From Streptomyces bikiniensis (GTDB taxonomy: Bacteria > Actinomycetota > Actinomycetes > Streptomycetales > Streptomycetaceae), in assembly GCA_000716465.1 (NCBI GenBank), contig JNWL01000013.1:62001-126000 (forward strand): 64,000 bases of DNA, written 5' to 3'. The position numbers and the translations under genes are program-made. Below, one piece after another: positions 52,265 to 60,647 of this stretch; within the stretch, counting starts at the first letter, position 1; the number at the start of each line of letters is the position of its first letter. Under the pieces are notes generated by a model that was not told the origin of the DNA, made no database searches, and saw only the letters and a program-made list of their open reading frames with translations.

Positions 52265-52535
52265 CTTTTTTGACCCCCTCGCGCACGCATCGGCCCTCAC
52301 CCCCTCACGCGCGTCAGCCCTCGCCCCCTCACATGCATCAGCCCTCGCCCCGCCCACATGCGCCGACCCGAGCCCCCTCGCGCACGCTGAGCCGAGCTCC
52401 CTCGTGCACACCGGCCCATGCGCCCTCGTGCACACCGGCCCGCGCCCCCGCACACACCGGCCCGCGCGCCCCCGTGCACACCGGTCCACACCCCCCGCAC
52501 ACACACCGACCCACGCGCCCTCGTACCCACGCACC
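52265..52535. repeat. 22-23-bp degenerate minisatellite, about a dozen units
   Basis: Recurring words CCCTCGTGCACACCGGCCC and CACACACCGGCCCGCGC on the plus strand; the left half is a variant with CCCTCGCCCCCTCA. Fills most of the gap between the beta-helix gene and hmgA, whose promoter begins right after it. No gene. Confidence 0.75.
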
Positions 52536-52536
52536 G

Positions 52537-52565
52537 TTGACGGGAGGCGCGCAGAATCCTACGGT
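52537..52565 (+). promoter_or_regulatory. Probable hmgA promoter
   Basis: TTGACG (52537-52542), 17-bp spacer, TACGGT (52560-52565). The -10 lies between the arms of the palindrome at 52554-52579. Confidence 0.6.
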
Positions 52566-52579
52566 CTCCCATAGGATTC
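52554..52579. promoter_or_regulatory. Probable operator across the hmgA promoter
   Basis: GAATCCTA-N10-TAGGATTC, perfect 8-bp arms. It straddles the -10 and the predicted start point, so a bound protein would block hmgA transcription; the GntR regulator downstream is the best candidate. Confidence 0.65.
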
Positions 52580-52607
52580 CCTTGCGGGCTCAGGACAGGA
52601 GCGGGCG

Positions 52608-53930
52608 ATGACCACGGAGCAGGCCAGGAAGACGGCCGAGGCGCTCACCTACGGCACCGGTTTCGGCAACGAGCACAGCTCGGAGGCGATCCCCGGCGCA
52701 CTGCCGCACGGCCGCAACTCGCCGCAGCGCGCACCACTCGGCCTCTACGCCGAGCAGCTCAGCGGCAGCGCCTTCACCGAGCCGCGCGCGCACAACCGCC
52801 GCTCCTGGCTCTACCGCATCCGCCCGTCGGCCGCACACCCGCCGTACGCCCGGATCGACAACGGGGCGCTGCGGGGCGCCCCCTTCACCGAGACCGTGCC
52901 CGACCCCAACCGGCTGCGCTGGAACCCCCTGCCCGACCCGGCGCCGGGCACCGACTGGCTGGCCGGCCTGTGGACGCTCGGCGGCAACGGCGACGCGACC
53001 CAGCGCACCGGCATGGCCGTGCACCTCTATCACGCCAACGCCTCCATGGAGCGGGTCTTCGGCGACGCGGACGGCGAGCTGCTGATCGTCCCCGAGCGCG
53101 GCGGCCTCCTGCTCCGCACCGAGCTGGGCCTGCTCGCCGCCCGCCCCGGCGAGGTCGCGCTGGTCCCGCGCGGGGTCCGCTTCCGCGTCGAGCTGCTCGA
53201 CGAGACCGCCCGGGGCTACGTCTGCGAGAACTACGGCGCCCCCTTCCAGCTCCCCGACCTCGGCCCGATCGGCGCCAACGGCCTGGCCAACGCGCGTGAC
53301 TTCCGGTCCCCGGTCGCCGCCTACGAGGACGTCGAGGGCCCGGTCGAGGTCGTCAACAAGTACTGCGGCAACCTCTGGTCCGCGACGTACGGGCACTCCC
53401 CGCTCGACGTCGTCGCCTGGCACGGCAACCACACCCCGTACGTCTACGACCTGCGCCGCTTCAACGTCATCGGGTCGATCTCCTACGACCACCCCGACCC
53501 GTCGATCTTCACGGTCCTCACCTCGCCCACCGACACCCCGGGCCTCGCGAACGTGGACTTCGTGGCCTTCGCCCCGCGCTGGCTGGTCGGCGAGGACACC
53601 TTCCGGCCGCCGTACTTCCACCGGAACGTGATGAGCGAGTACATGGGCCTGATCGAGGGCGCGTACGACGCCAAGACGGCCGGGAAGGGGGGTTTCGTGC
53701 CCGGCGGCGGCTCGCTGCACAACATGATGTCCGCGCACGGCCCCGACCGGGAGACCTTCGACAAGGCCAGCGCCGCCGACCTGAAGCCGCAGAAGGTCGA
53801 CGACGGCCTGGCCTTCATGTTCGAGACCCGCTGGCCGGTGACCGCGACCCCGCAGGCCGCGAACGCCGACCATCTGCAGAAGGGGTACGACGACGTGTGG
53901 CAGGGTCTGGAGCGCCATTTCCGGCCGTGA
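52608..53930 (+). CDS. hmgA: Homogentisate 1,2-dioxygenase
   Basis: 440-residue iron enzyme of tyrosine/phenylalanine degradation, opening the homogentisate ring to maleylacetoacetate. Nearly every landmark is present: [26 protein letters not shown], the metal ligands in [18 protein letters not shown] (His and Glu) and the later His in [14 protein letters not shown]. Length is normal. ATG with GGAGCGGG upstream. The later pathway genes (fumarylacetoacetase, isomerase) are not in this window. Regulated probably by the GntR protein 40 bp downstream. Confidence 0.97.
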   Translation: MTTEQARKTAEALTYGTGFGNEHSSEAIPGALPHGRNSPQRAPLGLYAEQLSGSAFTEPRAHNRRSWLYRIRPSAAHPPYARIDNGALRGAPFTETVPDPNRLRWNPLPDPAPGTDWLAGLWTLGGNGDATQRTGMAVHLYHANASMERVFGDADGELLIVPERGGLLLRTELGLLAARPGEVALVPRGVRFRVELLDETARGYVCENYGAPFQLPDLGPIGANGLANARDFRSPVAAYEDVEGPVEVVNKYCGNLWSATYGHSPLDVVAWHGNHTPYVYDLRRFNVIGSISYDHPDPSIFTVLTSPTDTPGLANVDFVAFAPRWLVGEDTFRPPYFHRNVMSEYMGLIEGAYDAKTAGKGGFVPGGGSLHNMMSAHGPDRETFDKASAADLKPQKVDDGLAFMFETRWPVTATPQAANADHLQKGYDDVWQGLERHFRP

Positions 53931-53969
53931 CGTCCCGGCCGTAAGCCCGTAGCCCCGTACGGAGGACCC

Positions 53970-54719
53970 GTGACCGCCTTCGCTCCCGACTCGCTGGTCC
54001 TGAACCGCAAGCTGCCGCTCTGGTACCAGGTCTCGCAGTCGCTGCGCGCCTCGATACTGGGCCGCACGCCCGACGCCTCGCTGCGGCTGCCCACCGAGGA
54101 GCAGCTCGCCGCCCACTACGGCGTGAGCCTGCTGACCATGCGCCAGGCCCTCAAGGAGCTGGAGGAGGAGGGCCTGATCAGCAGGCACCGGCGGCGCGGC
54201 ACCTTCATCGAGCCGGGAGCCCGCCGCTCCACCCCGCGCCGGCTGCTCGGCTCGATCGACGCGATCGTGGCCCAGCAGTCGGGCGAGCGGACGACGGTCC
54301 TCGGGCACGGCAGCGAGCCGGTGCCCGGGGAGCTGGCGGAGTTCTTCCCCGGCGTGCCGGAGGTCGTGGCGTACCGGCGGCTGCGCAGCGACGGGGAGAG
54401 CGGCGAGCCGACGAACTGGGCGGAGAACGCGGTGCTCCCCGAGCTCGCCGCCACGATCGACCCGGCGGACCTGGAGCGCTGGCCGATGACCAAGGTGCTG
54501 CGGGACGTGGTCGGGGTGCGGATCAGCCGCATCACGGACACCGTCGAGGCCCGCCTCGCCGACCCGGAGACGGCGGGCCTGCTCCAGGTCCCGCTGCTCT
54601 CCCCGATCCTCCACTACACGGGCGTGACCTACGACGAGGACGGCAGGGTCGTCGACGTGGCCCGCATCCGCTACCGCGGCGACCGCTTCTCCTTCACGGT
54701 CACGGTCGAAGCCCACTGA
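53970..54719 (+). CDS. GntR-family (HutC subgroup) regulator
   Basis: 249 residues. Winged helix ~15-85 (QVSQSLRASIL ... RLPTEEQLAAHYGVSLLTMRQALKELEEEGLISRHRRRGTFI) and a UTRA effector domain typical of HutC-type repressors. Forty bp downstream of hmgA with a GGAGG ribosome-binding site and GTG start, so likely cotranscribed. It probably senses homogentisate, 4-hydroxyphenylpyruvate or another tyrosine catabolite and binds the GAATCCTA palindrome; both points are inference. Confidence 0.88.
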   Translation: MTAFAPDSLVLNRKLPLWYQVSQSLRASILGRTPDASLRLPTEEQLAAHYGVSLLTMRQALKELEEEGLISRHRRRGTFIEPGARRSTPRRLLGSIDAIVAQQSGERTTVLGHGSEPVPGELAEFFPGVPEVVAYRRLRSDGESGEPTNWAENAVLPELAATIDPADLERWPMTKVLRDVVGVRISRITDTVEARLADPETAGLLQVPLLSPILHYTGVTYDEDGRVVDVARIRYRGDRFSFTVTVEAH

Positions 54720-54761
54720 CGTGCTGGAGGCGCACCGACGGCGGTCGTTAGCATGCGGGGC

Positions 54762-55964
54762 GTGACCGATGACGCCCGGCCGCAGGACGCGCCCCTCCTC
54801 GACGAGTTGATGCCGTGGTCCGTGGCCCCGCTGCGGTTCGGCCGTTCCTGGATCGTCGCCCCCGACGTGCGGACGCTGCGGACCCGCTGGGACCGGCTCA
54901 CGGCCGCCGAGGGGGCCGAGCGGGAGGCGCTGTTCCGGCCCAGTCGGGCGCGGACCCCGGCGAGCGCGGTGACCTCGCTGCCCGGACAGCGCACCGGGAC
55001 GGTGCGGTTCGCGCGCGAGGCGGGCCCGTGCCCGGCGCCGGTGCGGGTGGCCTCCGGGCCGTTCGACGAGCAGTGGCTGCTCCCCGACCACCGGCTGATC
55101 GACACCGCGCGGCCGGAGCTGTGGCGGGTCGCCGGGGAGCCGCAACTCTTCGCCGTCGAGCAGGGGTACGTGCCGGGGGCGGCCGGGCCCGCGCTCCTGG
55201 TGACGGCCGCGCTGCCGGAGGGCCGATCCCCGGCGGGCCGTCCGGGCCGGATCCGGCCGCTGTTCCGGCGCCCCGGCGGCCGCGAGCCCAACCTCGCGCC
55301 CGGCCTTCTGGACTTCCTCGGGCAGCGGTACGGAAACGGGGTCGGCGCCCGTGACTGGCTGGCGTGGACGGTGGCGGCGGCCCGCCCCTCCCCCGCCGGG
55401 TGCCGCGTCCCGCTCCCCGCCGACCCGGAGGTCTGGGCGGCGGGCGTGGCGCTCGGCCGGGACCTCCTCGACGTGCAGCTGCGGGGCGCCCTGAGCGGGA
55501 CGAAGCCCCGCCTGCCGGGCGGCCGCCGCCCCTACGTGCGGGCCGCGGTCCCGGCGCGCCCGACGACGATGGCGTACGACTCCGAGGACGAGGCGCTGGT
55601 CCTCGACGGGGGCCGGATCTCCCCTGTACCGGCGGAGGCCTGGGAGTTCCGGGTGGGTGGGGCCCGGATCCTGGAGCAGTGGTTCGCGCACCGGACCGCT
55701 CCGGCGGAGCCCGGCTCCCTGGAGGCGATCGGGCCGGCCGCCTGGCCGCAGGAGTGGACCTCGGAGCTGCTCGACCTCGTCACCGTGCTCGCGCTGCTCG
55801 GGGCGCGGGAGCCGGAGCGGGCGGCCCTCGCGGCCGGGGAGGGCGGGGGTGCGGCGGCCCTGCGCGCCGCCGGGGTGCTGCCGCCGCCCGCCCGGGCCCG
55901 CCGCCCCGCCTCCGTACTGGACCACCGGGAGGAGGGCCCGGAGGGGCAGTGCGCGCTCCTGTGA
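54762..55964 (+). CDS. Stand-alone type ISP restriction-modification C-terminal domain protein
   Basis: 400 residues. The C-terminal half (MAYDSEDEALVLDGGRISPV, WEFRVGGARILEQWFAHRT) matches the C-terminal target-recognition portion of type ISP restriction-modification enzymes, as Streptomyces proteins annotated that way. No helicase, nuclease or methyltransferase motif (FxGxG, NPPY/DPPY) is present, so it cannot restrict or modify DNA alone. GTG at 54762 is preferred; ATG at 54753 would add three residues. No partner gene nearby. Actual role unknown. Confidence 0.65.
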   Translation: MTDDARPQDAPLLDELMPWSVAPLRFGRSWIVAPDVRTLRTRWDRLTAAEGAEREALFRPSRARTPASAVTSLPGQRTGTVRFAREAGPCPAPVRVASGPFDEQWLLPDHRLIDTARPELWRVAGEPQLFAVEQGYVPGAAGPALLVTAALPEGRSPAGRPGRIRPLFRRPGGREPNLAPGLLDFLGQRYGNGVGARDWLAWTVAAARPSPAGCRVPLPADPEVWAAGVALGRDLLDVQLRGALSGTKPRLPGGRRPYVRAAVPARPTTMAYDSEDEALVLDGGRISPVPAEAWEFRVGGARILEQWFAHRTAPAEPGSLEAIGPAAWPQEWTSELLDLVTVLALLGAREPERAALAAGEGGGAAALRAAGVLPPPARARRPASVLDHREEGPEGQCALL

Positions 55965-56041
55965 CCGCGACGGGACGACAGGGAGCGGGTGACGCATCCC
56001 CTGATGACAAGGGCCGGTCCGGCAGGGTAGGCAGGGCGGTC

Positions 56042-57238
56042 ATGAGCACTCAGCCACTCCCCCTCGAAGGGATCACGGTCGTCGCCGTCGAGCAGGCGGT
56101 CGCCGCGCCCTTCGCCACCCGCCAGCTCGCCGACCTCGGTGCCCGCGTCGTCAAGGTCGAGCGCCCGGACGGCGGCGACTTCGCCCGCGGGTACGACACC
56201 GCCGCCCGGGGCCTGGCCTCCCACTTCGTGTGGTGCAACCGCGGCAAGGAGTCGGTGGCGATCGACCTCAAGGACCCCCGGGGCCTGGCCCTCGTCCGGC
56301 GGATGGCGGCCGGCGCCGACGTCTTCGTGCAGAACCTGGCGCAGGGGGCGGCGGCCCGCCTCGGCCTCGACGCCGCCACCCTGTGTGCCGCGCACCCGCG
56401 GCTGATCGCGGTGGACGTCTCGGGGTACGGGGCGGAGGGACCGTACGCGCACCGGCGGGCGTACGACATGCTCGTCCAGTGCGAGGCGGGCCTGGTGTCG
56501 GTGACCGGCACCCCCGGGCAGCCCGTCAAGTCGGGCATCCCGGCGGCCGACATCGCCGCCGGGATGTACGCCTTCTCGGGCGTCCTCGCCGCGCTGGTGC
56601 GGCGCGGCGCTACCGGCCGGGGCGGGCCGGTGGAGGTCTCCCTGCTCGACTCGCTCGCCGAGTGGATGGGACATCCGCTCCACCACGGGATGCACGGGGG
56701 AACGGCCCCGGCGCGCACGGGGCTCGCGCACGCGGTGATCGCCCCGTACGACGCCTATCCGACGGCGGACGGGGGCCTGGTGCTGCTCTCCGTGCAGAAC
56801 GACCGGGAGTGGCGGCGGCTCGCCGGGCAGGTGCTCGGCAGGGCCGACCTCGCCGACGACCCGGCCTTCGCGACGAACGCGGCGCGGGTCGCGGGGCGCG
56901 CGGCGACGGACGCGGCGGTCGCGGAGGCGCTGGCTCCGCTGACGGCGGAGGAGGCGCTGGCCCGGCTCGACGCGGCGGGCATCGCCTGCGCCCGGCTCAA
57001 CTCGGTGGCGGAGCTCGCGGACCATCCGCAGCTGACGGCCCGGGGCCGGTGGCGGGAGGTGGAGTCGCCGGTCGGGCCGCTGCGGTCGCTGCTCCCGCCG
57101 ATCGTGTTCCCGGACGCGCCGGAGCCGCGGATGGACCGGATCCCCGCCCTCGGGCAGGACACGGACGAGGTGCTCGCCGAGCTCGGGCTGCGGGAGGCGG
57201 AGGTGAAGAAGCTCAGGGAAGCGGGCGTGGTCGCCTGA
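56042..57238 (+). CDS. CaiB/BaiF-type CoA-transferase
   Basis: 398-residue family III CoA-transferase. Landmarks are EQAVAAPFATRQLADLGARVVKVERPDGGD, the catalytic-Asp segment YDMLVQCEAGLVSVTG, KSGIPAADIAAGMYAF, and the C-terminal ALGQDTDEVLAELGL. It moves CoA between acyl donors and acceptors, such as carnitine, oxalate or bile-acid-like substrates. ATG at 56042. Followed by an 18-bp repeat region. Substrate cannot be assigned. Confidence 0.93.
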   Translation: MSTQPLPLEGITVVAVEQAVAAPFATRQLADLGARVVKVERPDGGDFARGYDTAARGLASHFVWCNRGKESVAIDLKDPRGLALVRRMAAGADVFVQNLAQGAAARLGLDAATLCAAHPRLIAVDVSGYGAEGPYAHRRAYDMLVQCEAGLVSVTGTPGQPVKSGIPAADIAAGMYAFSGVLAALVRRGATGRGGPVEVSLLDSLAEWMGHPLHHGMHGGTAPARTGLAHAVIAPYDAYPTADGGLVLLSVQNDREWRRLAGQVLGRADLADDPAFATNAARVAGRAATDAAVAEALAPLTAEEALARLDAAGIACARLNSVAELADHPQLTARGRWREVESPVGPLRSLLPPIVFPDAPEPRMDRIPALGQDTDEVLAELGLREAEVKKLREAGVVA

Positions 57239-57260
57239 CAGGCGCCTGGCGGCACCGGTG

Positions 57261-57386
57261 GAGCCGACGGAGCTGATGGGGCCGACGGAGCTGGTGGGGG
57301 CGGCAGGACCGATGCGGCCTACAGGACCGGTGCGGCTGGTGGGGCGGGTGGGACCGACGGGGCCGGTGGGCCGCCCGACGGGTCGG
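57261..57386. repeat. 18-bp tandem repeat after the CoA-transferase gene
   Basis: Seven units starting at 57261, most ending in ATG or GTG. The two best (57261 and 57279) share GGGCCGACGGAGCTGGTG with three changes. Would encode a six-residue repeat (GPTELV type) in one frame, but there is no independent evidence that it is translated. No gene supported between 57239 and 57539. Confidence 0.75.
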
Positions 57387-57539
57387 GGTGCGGACGGCCG
57401 GAGAGGCTGCGGGCGGCCGGGAGGAGGGCGAACGGCCGGAAAGAGGCAGGCGGTACGGGCACGACGAACGCCGGACGGGCGGGGACACGTCCGGCGGAGT
57501 CGTGGTCGGGGCCGTACGGGCGGCCGGGACCCGGTCGGG

Positions 57540-57812
57540 CTAGCGGCGGGTGCCGAAGAGGGAGCGGCGGAGTCGGCGGAGCGGGGCGAAGAGCGAGACC
57601 CGGGCGCTGCGGCTGCGGTGGCCGTGCACCGGTGCCTCGTGCGTACGCGTCGTCAGCTCCCGCATCAGCAGGGTCGCCTCGGCCGCCTCGCGCTGGGGCA
57701 CGGCGGGTCCGCCGAGCACCGCGAGATGACGGTCGAGCCGCGAACTGGTCGCGCTGCTCCCGCAGGTGATGGCAGGCACTCGGGGCCTGCTGCGCATTGC
57801 TATCTGTTCCAT
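57540..57812 (-). CDS. Small basic hypothetical protein
   Basis: 90 residues, strongly basic (many Arg), with a conserved-looking central part (LDRHLAVLGGPAVPQREAAEATLLMRELTTRTHE) and a SLFAPLRRLRRSLFGTRR tail. ATG at 57812 with GGGGAG upstream. No family recognised; composition suggests nucleic-acid or membrane-surface binding. Coding-type third-position bias supports it as real. Confidence 0.55.
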   Translation of the reverse strand: MEQIAMRSRPRVPAITCGSSATSSRLDRHLAVLGGPAVPQREAAEATLLMRELTTRTHEAPVHGHRSRSARVSLFAPLRRLRRSLFGTRR

Positions 57813-58148
57813 GTCACTCCCCACCCGTACAAGGGCACCCGACCCGGGCAGGTTAACCCTATCGCCCCGTCATGACACCCGTGTATCCCGGCGACGGGAT
57901 TCAACGCACTCGTACGGGGGTTGACGATCACCCTCCGAATACATGCGATTCCAGGGCGAGTTGGACAGGGCTCGAACACCTGTCGAACCGTCACGAACCA
58001 TCCTGCACTCCGGGACGGCCGCCGGGGGTACGGAGGCCCCTGTGATCTCCACCACCAAGATCCGCCGCGAGACCCGCCGACGGTTCGCGTCACCCCGGGC
58101 CGGTGCCGGACGGGGGCCGGAGGGGCGCCCCTCGGCTACCGTGGATCC
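57813..58148. other. Divergent promoter region
   Basis: 336 bp between the small basic protein and the pseudokinase. A TTGACG at 57921-57926 on the plus strand could be part of a promoter, but no good -10 is seen. Locally AT-rich near 57910-57950. No gene supported. Confidence 0.5.
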
Positions 58149-59222
58149 ATGACGGTGATCGCGGGTCGTTACCGGCTTCTGGACGTCCTGGCCGAGGGGG
58201 CGACGGGCACCGTCTGGCGCGCCCTGGACGAGACGAACGGCCGCGAGGTGGCCCTGAAGGAGTCCCGGGTCCCGCCCGGACTCCCGGCCGACGAGGTGCC
58301 CCTGCTCCACGCGCGGCGGGAGCGCGGCGCGCGGGCCGTCGCGCGCGTCTCCCACCCCTCCGTCGTACGGGTCCTCGACGTGGTCTCCGAGGACGGCCGG
58401 CCCTGGGTGGCGACGGAACCGGTCCGCGGCCTCACCCTCGCCGAGACCCTGGAGGCGGGCGGGCCGCTGCCGGCGCGCGAGGCCGCGCGCGTCGGCGCCG
58501 AGGTCCTGGCCGGGCTGCGGGCGGCACGGGAGGCGGGCGTCCCCCACCGGGGCGTGGAGCCGGGGGACGTCCTCCTGGGGAACGACGGCCGGATCGTCGT
58601 CACCGGCTTCGGCGGCGCGCCGGAAGCAGGCTCGGGCCCGGAAGCAGGCGCGGACGCGGGTCCGGCGGCGGAGCTGCGCCTCCTCGGCGCGCTCCTGGAG
58701 GCGGCGGCGGACGACCGGTCCGGCCCGCTGGGCGCCGTGATCGACGCGCTCCTGGGCGAGGCCCCGGAGGGCCCGGTCACGGCGGACCGGGCCGAGCGGG
58801 AGCTGCGGCGGGTGGCGGGCGGCGGCACACGGACGCCCGCGGGCGGCGCGGGGGCGGTCGGGGACGGCTCACGGAAGGACGGGGGCCGCTCACGGGCGGA
58901 CGGGGACGGCTCACGGGAAGGCGGGGGCGCGCCGAGGACCGGGGCCGGACCGGCAGGCGCGTCCGTCCCGCACCGGAGCGCCCGCGAGGACGGCACGGGC
59001 GGCGCTCCACCGGCCCGGAAGGACAGGGCGCCCCGCCGGGTCCCCGTCCTGGTGGCCGGGGTCGTCGGGGCGCTGCTCATCGCGGGGGCGCTGATCTACC
59101 ACGCCGTACGGGACGAGGGTCCGGGCGCCGGTCCGGGCGCGCCGGGCGGTGTCACGAGCACCGTTCCGGCCGGTTCCGGCGCCACGGGGGCGGAGGGCGT
59201 ACCGGCTACACCGCGTTCCTGA
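58149..59222 (+). CDS. Membrane-anchored serine/threonine pseudokinase
   Basis: 357 residues with a PknB-type N-terminal kinase fold (residues ~5-265), a low-complexity Gly/Arg/Asp linker, one membrane helix (~296-317) and an external tail. The ATP-site Lys37 (EVALKES) is kept. The catalytic loop reads HRGVEPGDVLL (133-143) instead of HRDxKPxNxLL, losing the catalytic Asp, Lys and Asn. DFG is GFG (153-155). It should therefore be catalytically dead and act as a scaffold or sensor. The 3' end overlaps the lipase gene by 17 bp. Confidence 0.88.
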   Translation: MTVIAGRYRLLDVLAEGATGTVWRALDETNGREVALKESRVPPGLPADEVPLLHARRERGARAVARVSHPSVVRVLDVVSEDGRPWVATEPVRGLTLAETLEAGGPLPAREAARVGAEVLAGLRAAREAGVPHRGVEPGDVLLGNDGRIVVTGFGGAPEAGSGPEAGADAGPAAELRLLGALLEAAADDRSGPLGAVIDALLGEAPEGPVTADRAERELRRVAGGGTRTPAGGAGAVGDGSRKDGGRSRADGDGSREGGGAPRTGAGPAGASVPHRSAREDGTGGAPPARKDRAPRRVPVLVAGVVGALLIAGALIYHAVRDEGPGAGPGAPGGVTSTVPAGSGATGAEGVPATPRS

Positions 59223-60012
59223 ACGGCGGCAGGTAGCCGCCGGACTGCCCGGCGGCGGTCGGGTGGTACGACTCGCCGATGTTGAGCCAGTTGACGCTGT
59301 GCAGCCAGGCCGAACCGGAGCAGATCTCGTGCCCGGTGAAGGCGGAGACGACACTGGCGAAGGTGTAGCCGTGGTCGGCGGCGCGCTTGGCCACGGCCGC
59401 GTTGAGGTGGTCGGAGGCTCCGTTGATGGCGCGGCGCTCGCCCTCGCTCAGACCGGCGACGCAGCTGCCGTTCAGCTGGTAGAAGCGCGGGTAACCGAGC
59501 ACGACCACACGGGCGTTGGGCGCCTTGTTCCTGATGGCGCTGTACACGGAGTCGAGCTTGCCGGGCAGGGTGGAGTCGACGTAGGCCTTGGCCTGATTCA
59601 CGCGGTTGACGCAGGTGGACTCGGACTGGAGCACACAGGTCGTCATGACGTCGGCGAAACCGGCGTCATTTCCCCCGATCGTGAGGGAGACCAGGTCGGT
59701 GGCGGCCGAGAGCGGTCCGAGCTGATTGGCGGTCACATCACCCGTTCGGGCACCCGAGCAAGCGGTGAAGGCGAACGAGGAGGGGGCGTTCGCGTTCTTC
59801 CAGAGGACGGGGTACGCCTTCGTGGAGCGCTTGCAGTCGCCGCTGGCGCTGTCGTAACTGCCGGCTCCCACGCCGGAGGAGTACGAGTCGCCCAGGGCCA
59901 CGTAGTCGAGTGCGGCGGACTCCGCCGCCTGGGCGGCGCCCGCCCCGGTGAGGGCGAGGACGGCACCGAGCAGGAGCGAGGAGGAAAGCGCAGTGAATCG
60001 GGACAGTCTCAT
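59206..60012 (-). CDS. Secreted SGNH-hydrolase lipase/esterase
   Basis: 268 residues. Sec signal (~1-30, ending QAA). GDSYSSG with nucleophile Ser43, GGND at 113-116, and the catalytic His at ~250 (ESYHPTAAGQ). Six cysteines fit the three disulfides of Streptomyces extracellular lipases (S. rimosus type, SCO1725). Ribosome-binding site AGGAGG before ATG. Its stop lies inside the end of the convergent pseudokinase gene. Confidence 0.95.
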   Translation of the reverse strand: MRLSRFTALSSSLLLGAVLALTGAGAAQAAESAALDYVALGDSYSSGVGAGSYDSASGDCKRSTKAYPVLWKNANAPSSFAFTACSGARTGDVTANQLGPLSAATDLVSLTIGGNDAGFADVMTTCVLQSESTCVNRVNQAKAYVDSTLPGKLDSVYSAIRNKAPNARVVVLGYPRFYQLNGSCVAGLSEGERRAINGASDHLNAAVAKRAADHGYTFASVVSAFTGHEICSGSAWLHSVNWLNIGESYHPTAAGQSGGYLPPFRNAV

Positions 60013-60341
60013 GGAACCTCCTGTAGCAGGGTCTCTGCGTTACCAGGTAGTAGCAGTGAAACCGCCGAGCAGGAAGTGTTCATGCCAAAACTGGGGGTGA
60101 ACTTCCTCCGCTCCACCCTCAGGGACCGGCGAAATCCGGCCACTAGAGGAAGCGGACCCTCCGGTCCCGCTCAGGGCCCGGTCGGAACCGCGGCACATTC
60201 ACACTTCCATGCACAGGGGTAAGCCCTCGCCCCACCGTTCCCCGACGCGTCACGGGACTGATCGAATCCGATCGGGACGGTCGCACATTCGATCACTGAA
60301 GCGCCGTCAAAATACAGAAAAGCGGGCCACCGAACCGGGAC
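60013..60341. other. Lipase promoter region and long gap
   Basis: Upstream of the lipase start. Contains an AGGAGG ribosome-binding site for the lipase and several AT-rich stretches. No gene supported. Confidence 0.5.
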
Positions 60342-60371
60342 TTGCCATACAGTCCCATTCATCAATACCGT
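60342..60371 (+). promoter_or_regulatory. Possible promoter of the glycosyltransferase operon
   Basis: TTGCCA (60342-60347), 18-bp spacer, TACCGT (60366-60371). Would place the transcript start near 60378, giving a ~270-nt leader that contains all the pairings of the structured element. Confidence 0.4.
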
Positions 60372-60450
60372 CGTACATCTCACCCGCACCGGTTCCTCAT
60401 GCAAAGTGGCCCAGGGGAGGGCTCCAGCATCACGAGGGTTCCGGTACGGG

Positions 60451-60577
60451 GCGCGGTAGGGGGGTGCCGTGCTCGGTGTTCGAACACGAGCCGAGCCACG
60501 GGTACCGCGCGGCCGGCCATGCCAACTCGGCGATCCCGCAAGGCGATCGCCTCCGTGCGGCATGGCGACAACCCCCC
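60451..60577 (+). ncRNA. Putative structured 5' leader RNA (pseudoknot-capable)
   Basis: Helix a: GCGCGGTA (60451-60458) pairs TACCGCGC (60503-60510), 8/8. Helix b: GGGGGGT (60459-60465) pairs ACCCCCC (60571-60577), 7/7; a and b interleave, forming a pseudoknot or alternative folds. Hairpin A (60467-60501) has ten pairs and one bulge. Hairpin B (60516-60566) has an eight-pair base, an internal loop, a seven-pair upper stem (60529-60535 with 60545-60551) and a CC-GCAA-GG GNRA tetraloop. All lie in the leader of the polysaccharide operon. I could not match it to a c-di-AMP, cobalamin, SAM or other riboswitch consensus. Confidence 0.6.
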
Positions 60578-60598
60578 TTTCGCACCGGACACACCATC

Positions 60599-60623
60599 GG
60601 GTCGCCCAAGGGGTGGGCGGCCC
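60599..60623 (+). terminator. Terminator-like hairpin before the ribosome-binding site
   Basis: About ten pairs, GGGTCGCCCA with TGGGCGGCCC (one wobble), loop of five bases. It ends 7 bp before GAGAGGGA, the ribosome-binding site of the glycosyltransferase. As an expression platform it could attenuate transcription or hide the start. Confidence 0.55.
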
Positions 60624-60647
60624 ACCGGACGAGAGGGAAAAAGACCC

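Noticed and set aside
52590..55997. Very long minus-strand frame opposite hmgA, GntR and type ISP genes
   Set aside because: Antisense shadow of three well-supported plus-strand genes; such frames are routine at this GC content and the translation has no recognisable domain.
57258..57875. Plus-strand frame beginning in the 18-bp repeats
   Set aside because: Runs antisense to the better supported small gene at 57540-57812 and consists mostly of repeat and low-complexity Arg/Gly.
60451..60577. Assignment of the leader RNA to the ydaO/c-di-AMP riboswitch
   Set aside because: GGTAC and G-rich words are suggestive, but the conserved GGGTGAATCC- and GGGGAACC-type blocks are not found in the right order.
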